The notes under the pieces were generated by a model that was given only the letters and a program-made list of their open reading frames with translations, was not told the origin of the DNA and did no database searches. Position numbers and translations under genes: made by a program. From Haemonchus contortus (lineage: Eukaryota; Nematoda; Chromadorea; Rhabditida; Trichostrongylidae): 64,000 nucleotides of DNA. Positions 12,661 through 24,440 of this stretch are shown here, piece after piece (within the stretch, counting starts at the first letter, position 1; every line of letters begins with the position of its first letter). The DNA is taken from NCBI GenBank assembly GCA_000469685.2, contig LS997567.1, positions 17,921,422-17,985,421 on the forward strand, read 5' to 3'.

Positions 12661-13308
12661 ATCACTCTGCCACTATAAAAGGTTGCACATGTAACCGACG
12701 TATCAGACTCATTTGTTTCCCTACTGTGGTTAAAGTCGTGGAGAGATTATCACCACAATCCCGCTCGGAATTCATGTTGCAAAGTTGGAAAGCAAATTAA
12801 AGCGTCGAAAAACACCTCTGAGGTATTGGCTCCTCAACAGGGATTCTATTCGACATGTTTCCGATCCTTAGTAAGTAAGTAGAACATTTTCCTAAAGTGA
12901 TTTCTCGGAGAGTTTCTAGGTTTCTGTCTCTGCAGAGCCCACATTCACCTCTTGCATATGGGAGCTTCGACTTCTACCGTTTTACTACCAATGGCGTAAT
13001 CTAGATTGAGTTGAAGTCAATATGTTAGCTGCTCCTTCTTGAGTATTCTCGAATAGGAAGCAAATTTCTGAATGACTGCATGAATTTTGAACCTATGCAA
13101 GCATTCCGTTAACCTCTTGATCCAAGAGGAAGAATATCGCAGAATGCTGTACGAATGAATCAAACAAATCTCAATCTTTCTGGCCATTGCATTTTGTTAA
13201 CGAGTGCAAGAGATACACAGAATCGAGAGTGACATCTTTTTAAATTGCATTATGAGCGATAGTAGCACAGGTACACCTTCTTTGATATGATCATCGTTCG
13301 CTTTTCAG

Positions 13309-13618
13309 GATGACTACAATCGCTTCGAGACTGCCATGCACGCTGCAGCCAAATGGAATGAACGTCAAAAATCCGAAGAGAGCCGTTTTCAAGCATTCGG
13401 CGATCGTCTAGGCAGCGGAGTAGAAATGTCCACTCATCACTGGCAGGGGGGAGAGGTACTGGGATCGAGGAACAAATCTATTTCCACATTTTCCGTTTCT
13501 GACCCTTGTATCGTTCAGCCCTTTCCCTCCTGCACTCACACATCTGTTCATTACCTTGCAGGAATCAGTGAAAAGGGCTAGTGCATATTGGAACGTACGG
13601 CTAGCACGGGAGGAGTGA
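13309..13618 (+). CDS. Last two exons of an unknown host gene (partial)
   Basis: The exon 13309-13419 follows a CGCTTTTCAG acceptor and encodes 37 codons (DDYNRFETAMHAAAKWNERQ and onward, rich in charged and helical residues). A 142-bp intron (13420-13561, GTAGAA...TTGCAG) joins in phase 0 to 13562-13618, which ends KRASAYWNVRLAREE and TGA. The composition suggests an alpha-helical or coiled-coil segment; a BAR-like fold was considered but is not supported by any motif. Possible upstream exons in the same phase end at the donor after 12869 (TTA|GTAAGTAAG) and at about 12990 (GGC|GTAATC). They are less certain and are not included. The gene is unidentified. It may even continue into the downstream model, but the TGA argues against that. 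Confidence 0.5.
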
Positions 13619-14521
13619 CTAGCGATAGCGATACTGGCCGTAACTGCAACCATAGAGCTACCAGTTCTGCCAAAAATTTTCACCAAAGAAGTGATTTGCT
13701 CTAGAAGCTCTGCAAAAGATTGTAAATCGAGCTACTCTATTCTCGAGATTTCTGCAATCATTCTTGTGATGACATTCTGAAATTGAAGTTATTGTAAGAA
13801 ACCACTTTCATATTATGTGATCCCATTTCGAGTTCCATTGAGTGGACGATATACAGATGAAGGTATTACAACACTATAAATTAATAAGGTTCAACCATCA
13901 GTTCGCGACGAGGTTCTTCGTAGGTAATGTAGTGAATTGAACTGGTATGTCGGCATTTTGAACTCTTGACTTCGAATATGAACTTCAGTTGTGATGTTTG
14001 AAAACTATGAATGCCAACATAACCACGAGTCCTTATATTTTTGCTATAGATTCCTTAGAAATTTCAGCTAAAAACGAAACTGTACAAATACCCATTCCAC
14101 TACTGTAACATTCGTTTGACAAGTTTGACAAGTACTTACTCCTGAAGTACTTTGCGATGTCTTTCCACGACTCATTCTTCAAAGAAAACGAGACAGCATT
14201 AGGCAATTCATCAGTGTACTTGTTGTTCTATGGAGATATTTGCTGAATGCCTCAAAATGAATCACAGTTCAGGAATTATGTAATGATGAGTATTCATTGA
14301 TTGGCGATGTTTATCAACTACGGTGCACCTTCCTGTGACCGGCAGGAGAGCCGTGCGGATGAGAGTGTAAGCTCACATTTGCACTGAGAAAGGCTACCTG
14401 TTCGATATCTACCGTAGCAAAAACCATGCTTTGCCAAATTCGCAAAAAAAAATGATCCCGGTATGAGCGTCAGGCCCAGGCTGACAAGCCGCCTGATTAA
14501 GAAAACCCATCATAACGGAAT

Positions 14522-16064
14522 ATGGTCACGTTCATCAAAGAAATTAGTGATAAAGCCAGGACGACACCCGGGATCAGCGCGCAGAACCCTCCAAATCCTG
14601 TGGGCAGCATGCGAGTGCTACGGAAGAGCAAAAGCCTTCGGCTGAGGGGTCAGTTTGAACTAGGTCTCTGAATCTCGGATCCCTCTTTGAAGGGTCCTGG
14701 GATTTTTCTGGCCCAATGTAGCGCAGGAAATCCGACTCCTCTGCCCCGAGACACGCTGGAAAAGAGTAAAGACAAGAGAAATTGGGGGATTTGTTAGGTC
14801 TAAAATGGAAATAAGATCGCACAAAACGGAATGGTGATAGCATATTGTAACGGAAACCCTTAGTAACTTTATTTCCGTTGTTACCAGGATCAGTGACCGA
14901 ATCGTGGCTGTGAGGATAGAAACGAAGGAAGGGTACTGAACAACAGTATCCATGCCTGTACCCCAAACCGAGTAAAAGGAACAAGATAGAGTTCATGGAA
15001 TCAAAGAAATCAGAAGCAGTTATGAAGAATGAAAGTGGATTTTCGACTACGCTACAGAACACGACCTAGTGCCTGCGGTACTTTCTTCAAGATGAAGACT
15101 GAAAAGCTCACCTTCTGCAGTGGAAGAAGACAAACGGAAATCGACACTCGCGAGGGAATCCGCTCATAAATTTGTAAAGGACATCAAGGCAGTGCCGGCC
15201 GGAAGGAGGACTGGTACCGCAGCAAATGACTCTTCTAGCGAATGTAGCCACCGAAATTTCTAAAAGAGCCAAGTCAGAACTGAGCGGGGAGTCCCATGGC
15301 GGAAGCTGCACCATGCTTAGAAAAAAATTTCAAACGAGCGGCACTTGAGACTGGTCTCCTAGTTGTGGAGCGACTAGGTTCAAAGGGTTGTGAAGAGGTA
15401 CATGTCCATATGTAAATTTGAATTTTGTGAGGGAATTGTGGTTGTTCAGCATTATTATTTATCTGCCACTCACAACATCGTTATTTTGCAGATTATAACC
15501 GACCCCACTCAGCTACCTAAATCTTTGAAGCCTAGAAGATTATACTATTCACCAATTGGGGACGGAACAGTTGCAGCGGATGGCATAGAACTCAGAAGGT
15601 ATGTCAGGAACACACACTCAATTCAAAAAATTTTGAATCAGGTAATAGTTAAGTTTGGTGCCTTACCGAATATCGCTACAGACGCCCTGTTGATTTGTCG
15701 CCTCGTGTTACCATTACGCAGATGACGCACTTGGACCGTGGGCAGAAAGGTCACGATGGCCTATATGTTTATGAAAAAACATGGAAAAGCAGTGCCTTAT
15801 GTGAGTTAGTATAATTCATATTCTGTTGGGACAGGATTCGTTACCTGGTCAAGGTCTGAGACTTATTATGCTCGTAATCGTTCCGAAAATCCAGAAAAAC
15901 AGGAAACTTGCGGTAATAATGACAACAAGGCACGTGCATCATGTGTACAAAGAAAATCAAAATTTCAGCAGTTTTCGAATTCTGTCAAAGGCAGAAAACG
16001 TTTTGGATCCCTAAATTTTTCATCAAAATTGGTCTCTTACGTAATAAACCATCAAGACGGTTGA
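14522..16064 (+). CDS. Unknown multi-exon host gene with one homopolymer frameshift
   Basis: Model exons: 14522-14663, 15121-15173, 15223-15397, 15492-15598, 15835-15853, 15969-16064. Intron phases match throughout (1, 0, 0, 2, 0), and the introns are 457, 49, 94, 236 and 115 bp. The ATG at 14522 follows an in-frame TAA. Exon 3 has an A7 run (15321-15327). Its two halves (ANVATEISKRAKSEL and ALETGLLVVERLGSKGCEE) are in register only if the run is one base shorter, so this is an assembly error, a polymorphism or a pseudogene mutation. Exon 4 (KPRRLYYSPIGDGTVAADG) is the most convincing coding piece, with a TTTTGCAG acceptor and an AG|GTATGT donor. The 3' end is uncertain: skipping exon 5 would end at the TAA at 16012-16014 instead. 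No family was recognised. The long minus-strand frame over 14574-15062 is its shadow and intron. Confidence 0.5.
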
Positions 16065-16189
16065 TGAAGTCCAAACTTGAATTTTATCACGCTCGATGGT
16101 TTCCGTGTATTTGTGACTGATGAGGTCAAGGTATAATGTGCCGATTTCATTGTGCTGATACGGTTTGTACTACTGTGTCCTCTGTCCAC

Positions 16190-16985
16190 GGATAATTACG
16201 CCAGCTTAGCTTCCATTAGTATGAGTGGCTATTGTCGACCTTCACTCTCAAGTATTGACGCAAAATGCAAATGACGCGTAATGTTTTCAAAAGCGGCATT
16301 GAAACTTTGTGCGAGATGGTGTCGCCCTGTCAACCCCCTCTTTTCAGTTGACAATAAATCCCTTACTGACGAGTTGACGTAAAGTTGTCGTGAAGCTCAC
16401 GAAAAATCATAATCACAGAGTATTTACATCTAACTGTTTGACAAAGACCTCAGCTATCGTTTCTGTTCCGACGGTATCCAAGGCTTTTTTAAATCGATGA
16501 TCGGATGTGATCGATTGTATTGAGCCTTCACCGGAACCATGCATGGCTGTCCTCCAATAATTTGTCATTACTGTTGCAGATGACTCATGCGAAAGGTTTA
16601 TAGATTACACACAGTAGACAAATGGGGCAATGATTGCCAGTGCTGTCTGGATCTCCCTTCTTACACAAAAACACGGCCTTGCTAGCTTTAACGAAGTGGG
16701 ACGAAGTTCGCACTCCGACAGGTACCGCGTGAAAACAGGGCCGTAATTCTGACAGTGATTGGCGGAAGGCTCTTCAGATAATCTGCTTTGATCCTGTTAT
16801 GACCAGGCGCCGTACCACTCCTCATCGCCGTGATGGCATGTCAAATTTGGGAAGAGAGAACTGAAGGGACATGTCCGTCTTGCATAACATTGTAGGTAGA
16901 CAGTTAGACGTGGCTATCGACGAAAGTTCTTGCATTGGTCTACATAGTCCGCAAGTTTCGCAGATATTTGCTAAGACGCCAATTT
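16190..16985 (-). pseudogene. RTE-type LINE fragment, reverse transcriptase
   Basis: The minus strand reads FLCKKGDPDSTGNHCP near 16680-16630, then the equivalent of the 'RELYDNFTT' and 'RQGDTIS' RT blocks by 16330, and a 'KVDN' piece near 16225. These are collinear blocks of RTE RT with stops and frameshifts between them. It is related over several hundred bases to the copy at 7.1-7.9 kb (shared 'CTGGATCT..CTTCTTA' region on the + strand). Two diverged copies within 10 kb show that this family was once active here. Confidence 0.7.
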
Positions 16986-17149
16986 ACCCTTCTTACAAAA
17001 AATAAACTATCCATATTTGGAAGCAATCAGGAGTGACAAGGCATAGGCTTGTCTAAAGTATGTAGCAAATATCAAATGTCCTGTACTCAAATTTTAGGTT
17101 GCATTTCTCGAAGTATAAATGACCACCGCAGGAGACGGTTGATTGTATA

Positions 17150-18310
17150 AGCTTGAAGAAAAAAGACTTATCAGCCAACTTTAAAATTGAGTACAGGACA
17201 ACTACAGGCTTTAAACAAGCCGTTGCCTTGTCACGTCTGATTGCTGACATAACGGAACAAGCCGAAGACATTGTCAGTGCAGCAGCTTCACATGAGGCTG
17301 GGCTTGAATGTAAGGCTGTGGAACCACAGGCTATCCTTGATACGAATCTGATAGCAAAAGAGAGTGTCAGAGACGAAACACCAAAGGTTGTAATCCAGGG
17401 TCAAGTATGGAGAGTCTTGCTTTCCATGTATACTGACAAACATTACAGAGAACATCGAGAGTTTTGTTAGAAAATGTGCCAGCTGTCAAGAAGTGGCCGA
17501 ATCATCAGTCAATACGGATCTCTTCACGTGGCTGAAGGAAGAAAAACCATGGTCACGTAACCATGTAAAGTTCGCTGGACCAGTTCATGGAAAAATGTGC
17601 CTTTTTGTTGTAGATGCCAACTCAAAATGGTCAGAAGTCATTGAGATGTCTGAGACGGAAGTCAGTCTACCTCAATGGACTTTGCAGAATTCTGCAAGGC
17701 GAAGGTATAGCCTATCATTGCTCCCCTCCCTACCACCCACAGTCAAACTGTCATGCTGAAAATTCGTGGACACTTTCAAACGCGGATTGAAGAAGCTGAA
17801 AAACTTCGAAACGACAGCAGAAACAGTACAGAGATTCCCCTTGTTCTATCGGAGCACCCCGTGCACACCTTCTCCCGAAGAGCGATCACCAGCTGAGAGC
17901 TTTCTAGGACATCGATTCCGTACGCCACTCACACTGCTCACTGTGCCCCGACACGTAATTGCAGAACGAGACAAAAACATGGAAGACCAAATTAGCCACC
18001 ACCACGGCAGCCGTCCGAAATCTTTCGATGCAGAGGACGCTGTCTAGGTCATGGATTTTCAAAGAGGAAAAAAAATTCCCACGAAAGCTCTCGTTTGTCA
18101 TGGACAAGCAGTATATGATGTTCTGATCAAAGACTGAATCGATGCGTCCCCGTATCCTGAAAAGCACAAGATACACTATTGAATTCCTTCGACTCAACCA
18201 TAGACACGCCACATTGTTCAAACCTGACGGCGCCGATTCGAATCGCCCGTTAGTTTTTCAAAACAATACTTCGAACGCAACTGCTGTATCTGTATCACCA
18301 AACCAGCCCA
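17150..18310 (+). pseudogene. Decayed Ty3/gypsy retrotransposon fragment (RNase H end and integrase)
   Basis: 17153-17470 contains a TTTGFKQAVALSRLIADI segment, the RNase H end typical of Ty3/gypsy pol. 17493-17759 contains the integrase start (PWSRNHVKFAGPVHG, then LFVVDANSKWSEVI) with the first catalytic aspartate context VDANSKW. A deletion then removes the second catalytic region, and the frame resumes at 17766 with VDTFKRGLKKLK and FYRSTPC. The C-terminal part continues to about 18300 in broken frames. At least three frame breaks occur. LTRs were not found. Same strand as the flanking host exons. Confidence 0.8.
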
Positions 18311-19825
18311 TTTTATCTTAGGGATGATGTGTGGAAGGCCGCTCAACAGTCGCACTCTGACTCTCATGGAGCTGACTAATGATAAACTACTTGTATATAC
18401 ATTCACACTGTTAGTCACTGATGTGGGATACTCGACTACAAGGTCTCATTGTGGTGTATATGTCAATTGTCAGCTTATGCTCGATAAAGCACTCCGACTG
18501 GAATTAAAGTACTTTCAAACTTTCCGCATTTTTTGTACTGTCGTGAAGATGTTTGACGAGCTAGTTGTATTGCTTGTCGATGTCGCTGATGACGGAAGTT
18601 TATCATAAGCTTGCAATGGAACTGAAGCATCTCAATTCGGATGGTTTTGAAACCACATTGCTTCACCTCCCTAGCGAGATTCTGGGAGACTCCAGTATCG
18701 CCGAAAAGAATGATCGCTTCTCTGGGCATTTTACACTCTCTTTCTTGTGAATGGAGGGTTCCCCTTCGAATTGGATAGCAGAACTCATCTCGATTCGATC
18801 CGTGTAGAACTTTGGAATAATAGATACATCAGTCAGGCAAAGATGCTGATGGGAGACGGTGTGATTTATTTTACAAACAAAAACTCGCAATCGTACGACT
18901 CCGATGTTCCTCGTAAATAAAATGCTTTTGTTACTGCTACTGACCATTGATGGTGCTGCTAGATATAACAAACGCTAGCAGCCCTCTGTCCTGCTCGTCT
19001 TGCTCTTTTTCCTAAGCCTTGAGGTGGAGTTCTTCAACCGCACTTCGTCTAAAAAGGTGTGTTGAACTTCTCGATGACGCCTTAAAAAAAATACAATTTC
19101 CTTTTTAGAACTTTTTCCTGCCATTGTTTGATGCATTCAGTCTACCTTCATACTAGCTCGCTAACAGGAACTCGCGAGTGGGACTCATGCACAAACGCTT
19201 GCATTGCGAGCATCATTTTATGCTTCTAATGCAATCGTTTGTGGATTTAAAGGACAAATTTCTACTCTTGATAAGGCGAGTGTACGGCTCTTAACAACAA
19301 ATTTTTCGACCCAATGAAGTGGCATTTCTGTATATGACAGGAATAGCAATGAAACTTCTGTTCGACAATCCGCCCAATTGATAACTTCGATAACTTCTGC
19401 TCCGTTGCCATCTTTTTGATGGGTCACCCAAGAACACGATCGTCGCGCACACGAACTACTTTAATGGTACGATTTCCAAAATCTTCGGCTTTTGTATCCC
19501 TTCCCCGTTTGTCTTTGATTGGTTCTGCTCCTCTTATAGTCCAAATAGCTTACGTACGGTTATTATTGGGAGCACAAAAAATTATTCTCCACTCTATCGC
19601 CTCTTGCATGCGACATTGAATCAGTCTTCACCGTCTTTTGGACGAGAAGCCTTACCTTTGCAACTATGCAGATTGTGAGAAAACCTCCTTGTGCAACTGA
19701 TTAGTAGTAAATCAAGGAAATTAAGATACCATTTCTGCCTACTTGCATTGCATCCCCAAATGTGTGTATGAAATTGCGTCACTCGCCACTTCACCATCCC
19801 GCAGTGTATACGCAGGCTGCTGTTT
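18310..19825. other. No confidently recognised gene
   Basis: Several short frames (18324-18608 +, 18565-18750 +, 18729-18475 -, 19427-19218 -). The minus-strand frame 19427-19218 has protein-like composition (WADCRTEVSLLFLSYTEMPL) but no splice partner or domain that I can name. It might be an exon or a decayed transposase. Confidence 0.3.
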
Positions 19826-19827
19826 AG

Positions 19828-20633
19828 ATTTCGGGATTAGAGATCAAAAATAAATATTAAACACTAAATAGTGCTTTACTGCCTTTCAAAATTTTTCCCA
19901 TTAAGAACTGTACACTTCTGCATGCGTTCAAACCAATTGTCGAAGCACTTTTGCCCCTGTGATTGAGGTATCGCCAAAACATGCTTTCTGAGTGCATCAA
20001 TCGCTTCTTCAGGTGTTGAAAAAATTGACCTCTTATTTTTTCAAGTACGGGAATAAAAAGAAGTCATTCGGTGCCAAAGCGGGCCATACGGCGGATTACT
20101 CATCAATTCGATGTTTTAAGTGCTCAAAAATGCAGATGTTTGAGCTGATGTGTGAGAACTTGCGTTGTCGTGGTGAAGAGTTTTTTTAAACAAATTTTCT
20201 TGACAATTAAATATTCATGCAATGTTGAATGTATGCTGGTCGTCCTAATGCCTAAGGTTGTCTCAATCTCAGTATAGATCATATGACGATCTTGCAACAT
20301 TAGTTTGCGCACAGCATCGGAACAACAACTGGTTTTGGACGACCTCCACGAAAGTCGTTTTGGAGTAAACAACGACCTCGGATGAATTCTCCATATCATC
20401 GATGAATACTAGTCCTTCATCGCCATAAATTGAACTAAGTTCATCCATGCACTGTTGTTGAGTTAATCCACGTCGAAAAATGTAAAAAATAATCGCACGA
20501 AAATGGTCGCAATTTGGTTCCATTTTTTTGTCTAAATAAATCTTCCAAGATTTGAGAACCTCAAAAAGGTCAAGCGTTGCGATAGAGCTGTCAGTTGCAA
20601 GATTGCAACACTAGGGTTGCCCGATCCCGAAAT
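19828..20633 (-). mobile_element. Internally deleted mariner element
   Basis: Minus-strand frames 20523-20269 and 20399-20124 encode the N-terminal DNA-binding part of a mariner transposase: FRRGLTQQQCMDELSSIYGD, then after a frameshift DRHMIYTEIETTLGI and SIHSTLHEYLIVKKIC. The C-terminal end (WFERMQKC-like) lies at about 19900-19945, so the catalytic D,D34D core between them is deleted. The ends carry a short inverted match ATTTCGGGAT (19828-19837) / ATCCCGAAAT (20624-20633), taken as the putative TIR. The remaining length is about 0.8 kb, against about 1.3 kb for a complete mariner. It lies just upstream of the spliced gene starting at 20808. Confidence 0.85.
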
Positions 20634-20807
20634 ATAAAAGGCAGCCCTCGTAGAACATGTAAAGCACAGTCGCAGTACACCCTGTGTTTTATCTGAGGTG
20701 TATGTATATTTTTCAGCTTTTAACGAGCGTATTCACTAGCAATCCGTGCTGCCTCAGAATTGCTGATCAGCAGTGAGTTTATCATTATTCAAGAATCTTT
20801 CTTGCAG

Positions 20808-21813
20808 CTCGTCCTGAAAGTGAAACGGGCTGTGGTAGCGAACAGGGTGGTGGAGGAGGAAGTGGACGTAATTCCAGGGCAGATGTGTTGAACCTTACCG
20901 GAGTGGATTCCCACGAAAAAAATGATTGTTGTGGAAAGAAAACAACCGGTGATTTTGAATTTCTTTGACATTCCGATGCATTGATTGGGCATCTTCAAAT
21001 TGAAGGTATACATGGTGGATCAAGTTTTCCTATAGGATATGGCGTGTGCGGCAGTACTGGAGTGGGCGTGAACGACACCTGTCATGCTCCACTCAGTCGA
21101 GTAATAAGACCAGGTTCGGCTAAAGAAAACATTTCTGAATTCAATAATTGCTGATGATGCTGATAATAAACAAACCTCATCCTTTCTTTCACATTACATC
21201 TAAATGTTCTGAAATGTTTTGCTCATATAATGCTTATGCTTTTTACTTTTATTCTCATGTACTCAGCAATATAAGGCAGAGAAGACGCTGTGTGTAAATA
21301 TTATAGGTTAGGCACACTCTCATGTGACTATGACTTTTGAATGGCTCATGCGGAAATAGACCGTATTTTAAAAGAAAAAGGTTTTCACAGTTCCTGAATC
21401 AATTCTTGGAAACAATTGTGGTGGGTATGCAGGCGCTCCAGGAGATGGCTGGCAAGGAAGAGCTATTGGCGACATGCGAGGCGGTCCGTACAATGCAGTG
21501 GATTCTCTTGGAACTCAGACTCATAAGTCGAATGAATTCCTTGGACCAGGCAACGATGGAAGGATAAGCGGTTTGTATCAACTTGCACTACTATTTGTAA
21601 CCAATTGAAGTGAGCACTGCTACTATTATTTTTAACATTTAGTTTTGACTTGTACATATATTAGAGCATGTTGGCGGCTCTGAACGAAGTCTTGCAAAAT
21701 CCGAAGATGAATTTCGTCCTCTCGTAATGAACGTACTTCATAATACGAAATCACTCCGTAGGGCACTAACCATCAAGAACCGCAAAAAAAAACATACACG
21801 TGTGCATGGATAA
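20808..21813 (+). CDS. Gly/Cys-rich protein of unknown function, spliced (5' end missing)
   Basis: Model exons: 20808-20948, 21006-21113, 21391-21570, 21665-21813. The three introns (57, 277 and 94 bp) are all phase 1 and keep the frame. The intron 20949-21005 removes an in-frame TGA (20966-20968) but has a weak acceptor (ATTGAAG), so the TGA could instead be real. The product starts within a Gly-rich segment (SEQGGGGGSG), then has Cys-containing glycine-rich blocks (NDCCGKK, GYGVCGSTGVGVNDTC, GNNCGGYAGAPGDGWQGR, MRGGPYNAVDSLG) and a basic C-terminus (IKNRKKKHTRVHG). Even cysteine spacing would suit a secreted or cuticle/eggshell-type protein, but this is inference. The first exon carries one unpaired phase, and no convincing upstream exon was found between the mariner remnant and 20807. 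Not recognised as a known family. Confidence 0.55.
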
Positions 21814-21937
21814 GCCTACGAAGAGAAAGGTATGTCGAGATTGCACAGCAGAATAATCGAGCCCGTAAATGAGCTCATCTGCATCTCAAAGTAGATATTC
21901 ATTATCATTGTGGCTTCTTGTTTTTACTCCCTATCCA

Positions 21938-22460
21938 CTATGTAGGGTCACGCCACGTAGACCCGTCTGTAACGAACGCAGAACCTTTCAGAGTGAGAAG
22001 ACATCGATGGAGGAGATCCATGGCTTTTTTTGACATTCTGCAAACTTCGGCCAAAATGTCAACAAAACTTTGCCTTCGATCCTCCACATAAACATGGCAA
22101 ATACAGTCGAAAGAGAAAAATGGGAGCCATGGTGAAAGAACAATCATCACCACCACTCAATGATAATGAATAAGTGAAGCAGTGAAGGAACAAATAGCTC
22201 TTGGAATTGTTTGTAGGAGGCAGTTCGTTGCAAATTGGATGTCAACCCAATTGTTTTTGCACATAATTACATGATGTCGACGAGCTTATTGTGAGCTAAC
22301 TCTTGCGTAACAGAGCCGATGATTTCAATCTTCAAATTGTTCATGCAAACTTCAACCTCCTCGACCATTATAATCCGATGAAAAGCTATTATACTAGATG
22401 AAGTCATAAAAACAATCACTGGCACACCGTACCACCTATACAATTCTAGCATCTCCTCAT
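21938..22460 (-). other. Two protein-like minus-strand frames, status unclear
   Basis: The frame 22452-22267 (YRWYGVPVIVFMTSSSIIAF, ending VTQELAHNKLVDIM) follows a possible CTCCAG acceptor. The frame 22156-21938 contains VYVEDRRQSFVDILAEVCRM and ends WRDPT. Their amino acid composition is protein-like, but I could not join them by a phase-consistent intron. They may be exons of an unknown gene or remnants of a mobile element. Confidence 0.3.
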
Positions 22461-23579
22461 CTGGAGATATTCATTTGTTTTTCTTTCAAATTCTAGATGC
22501 GTTGACAGAATGGTGCTTCTCTCTAACAGTTGTTTTTCTTCCCGGAATTTCTATTAGTGTCTACCACTATTGTATAGCCATTGGGCTTCACTACTTTTCT
22601 ACATTATATTAGAAACCTATTATAAACTTCAAATATAGCAGCTATGCAGCTAATACGTGCATTAAGCCTCCGTTTTTTTGTCTGATACTATCAACCATCG
22701 TCTTCACAGCCAATATGTCCAAAACCTCACGTGGTTTTTTTGCTTCTGATTCCGCCCACCTTATTACATTTGTCGCCTTCCAGGGGCACTTGAAACCTTT
22801 TTCTTCGGAGAATTCTGTAGATCACTTTTACTACGAATTTCAGCTTATGCTCCAGCACCCGCCTACCATGGACAGTTGTCCCATTCTCTTTTCCTTATCT
22901 AGAGCTCTTTAGCGTTTTCGAACACTGTCATGATTTCTTCAGCTACGCCCACATCGGTGCACACCAACCTATCAGCTTCCCACTTGAGGTGAAGGGATCC
23001 CAATTAGAGCTGCGCCTACACTGGCGCATACCCATCCTACCACATACATTTGATCTCTAATTCTTTCGGTAGCCGCTGTGGACTTCTTATGAATGCTATG
23101 CATTTCTAAACAGAGTTTTGTGTTTCTGCAGTAAGAATCTCCCAGTTAAAGCATTATTAGCCCGAAATAAGTGGTGCTCTCCGCTTGTTTGGATACCCCT
23201 TGAACCTTACTCATCGCTACAGTTTTTTTCTGGTTGCTCTGGCATCGATCTTGTACCAAGTGTCGACCCTCTAGCGAAAAACTCCTTTCATTGCGTGTGG
23301 GCCTCCTTGTGATCTTCCCCAACCGACCGCTCACCTCGGGTCATTTCCCAGATATTGGAAAACCGAGTTGGAAAACTCTATTTCAGCATCACGTATTGCG
23401 GCACATGCCCTGCCGAGTGTTGCGATTGAAGAGGACGCTGATCCTTCACAAGCTCAGCACGGATTTCGGTCTCATGGATTGCTCGGAATCAGCAGCTTCA
23501 AAATTTTACCTACACGAAAAAAAGGAGTAGTCATATAGTACTTTTGCTTTTGCAGTGATGCACCATTGGAAATGAGGTG
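22460..23579. other. No recognised gene
   Basis: Only short overlapping frames (22715-22912 +, 23118-23312 +, 23334-23146 -, 23234-23530 +). No domains, no repeat family identified and no splice-compatible pair was found. Confidence 0.35.
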
Positions 23580-24243
23580 TTAGTCACGAAGATACCGTTT
23601 GAAAACCATTCGATAGATAGAGGATTCGGCCATCATACGAAAGCTAAGAGCTGCCATCTTTGCCACTGTCGTGTGAAGCTGAACTCCATGAATACGAGCT
23701 CTCTAATGGCAATCAGCTCTCAGTGAGTCACAAAAATGATTTCTCAAATCTTAAATTCACTCAAGGGAATCATTATCCCTCCTTCAACAGCATTCACTGC
23801 ACCACTTCGACTTCATATCAAGAAAATAGTAGAAAAGAAATAAAGTGAAGTAATAGCAGAAACGACTTGTGTACTCTCGGCGGTTGTTTCGAAAATATAC
23901 GTGAAAATTGTCGAGCACAGGGACAGGAGGCATGACCTGGTAATTTCTTACTTATGGGATGGTTTTGCACCACAATGTTAGAGATGGAGCATAGGTATAC
24001 CAGGCATTTCAGTATTTGCCAATTTTACCCTGATTACTCACGCAGACTCGACAGTAGGAAAATCCACGTCGTCGTCATACTGTGTAAAGTCATTAGTGGA
24101 AGAGCAAGATATGCTCTGTGAAAACGTGCCACAGTAGCTGGAATGTGCATTATATTGGTACCTCTTAGGGGAGAATCTCGTTATATTTTTAGAAAAGCAA
24201 CAGTCATCTAAACAGCTCGATGGCTCAGCGCGATGACCACCCA
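23580..24243 (-). CDS. 3' end of an unknown minus-strand host gene (two exons)
   Basis: The exon 24243-24042 starts after a GAATAACAG acceptor and reads a Ser/Asp/Cys-rich stretch (CCFSKNITRF, SSTNDFTQYDDDVDFPTVES). It ends at an excellent donor (TCTGC|GTGAGTAA). The 362-bp intron joins in phase 2 at GTTCAG to the exon 23679-23580, which encodes FTRQWQRWQLLAFRMM and SIYRMVFKRYLRD and ends in TAA (23580-23582). The aromatic/basic last segment after an acidic stretch could be a cytoplasmic tail, which is inference. Upstream exons must lie above 24243, where LINE and repeat material now occupies the intron space. Family not recognised. Confidence 0.5.
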
Positions 24244-24284
24244 CTGTTATTCAGATACAATGGGATACGAAGTGTCCAATCGAA

Positions 24285-24440
24285 GCGGAGAGTTTACAAT
24301 GTTTTCATATCCGGACGTAATATCCTAGGAGCTGAGAGCTCAATTTTCGCTTGTCCCGGAAGAAATGCAAAAAATTTGAGACAATCGAAAAATCATATAT
24401 CTGGATTCTTCACTAGCAAAGCTTTCCGATGATCTTAACT
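24285..24440 (+). repeat. Dispersed repeat, copy 1
   Basis: Shares a collinear block with 29448-29585 in the same orientation: 'CATATCCGGACGTAATATCCTAGGAGCTGAGAG' corresponds to 'CGTATCCGCAAGCAACGCCCTAGGCGCTGGGAG' (shown as interrupted matches), followed by an AATTTGAGA..ATTGAAAAAT block. No coding signal; family unknown. Confidence 0.55.

Noticed and set aside
14574..15062. 162-codon minus-strand frame, the longest outside the array and BEL elements
   Set aside because: It overlaps plus-strand exon 1 and the intron of the model at 14522-16064, has no domain and low-quality composition. The plus strand gives phase-matched exons instead.
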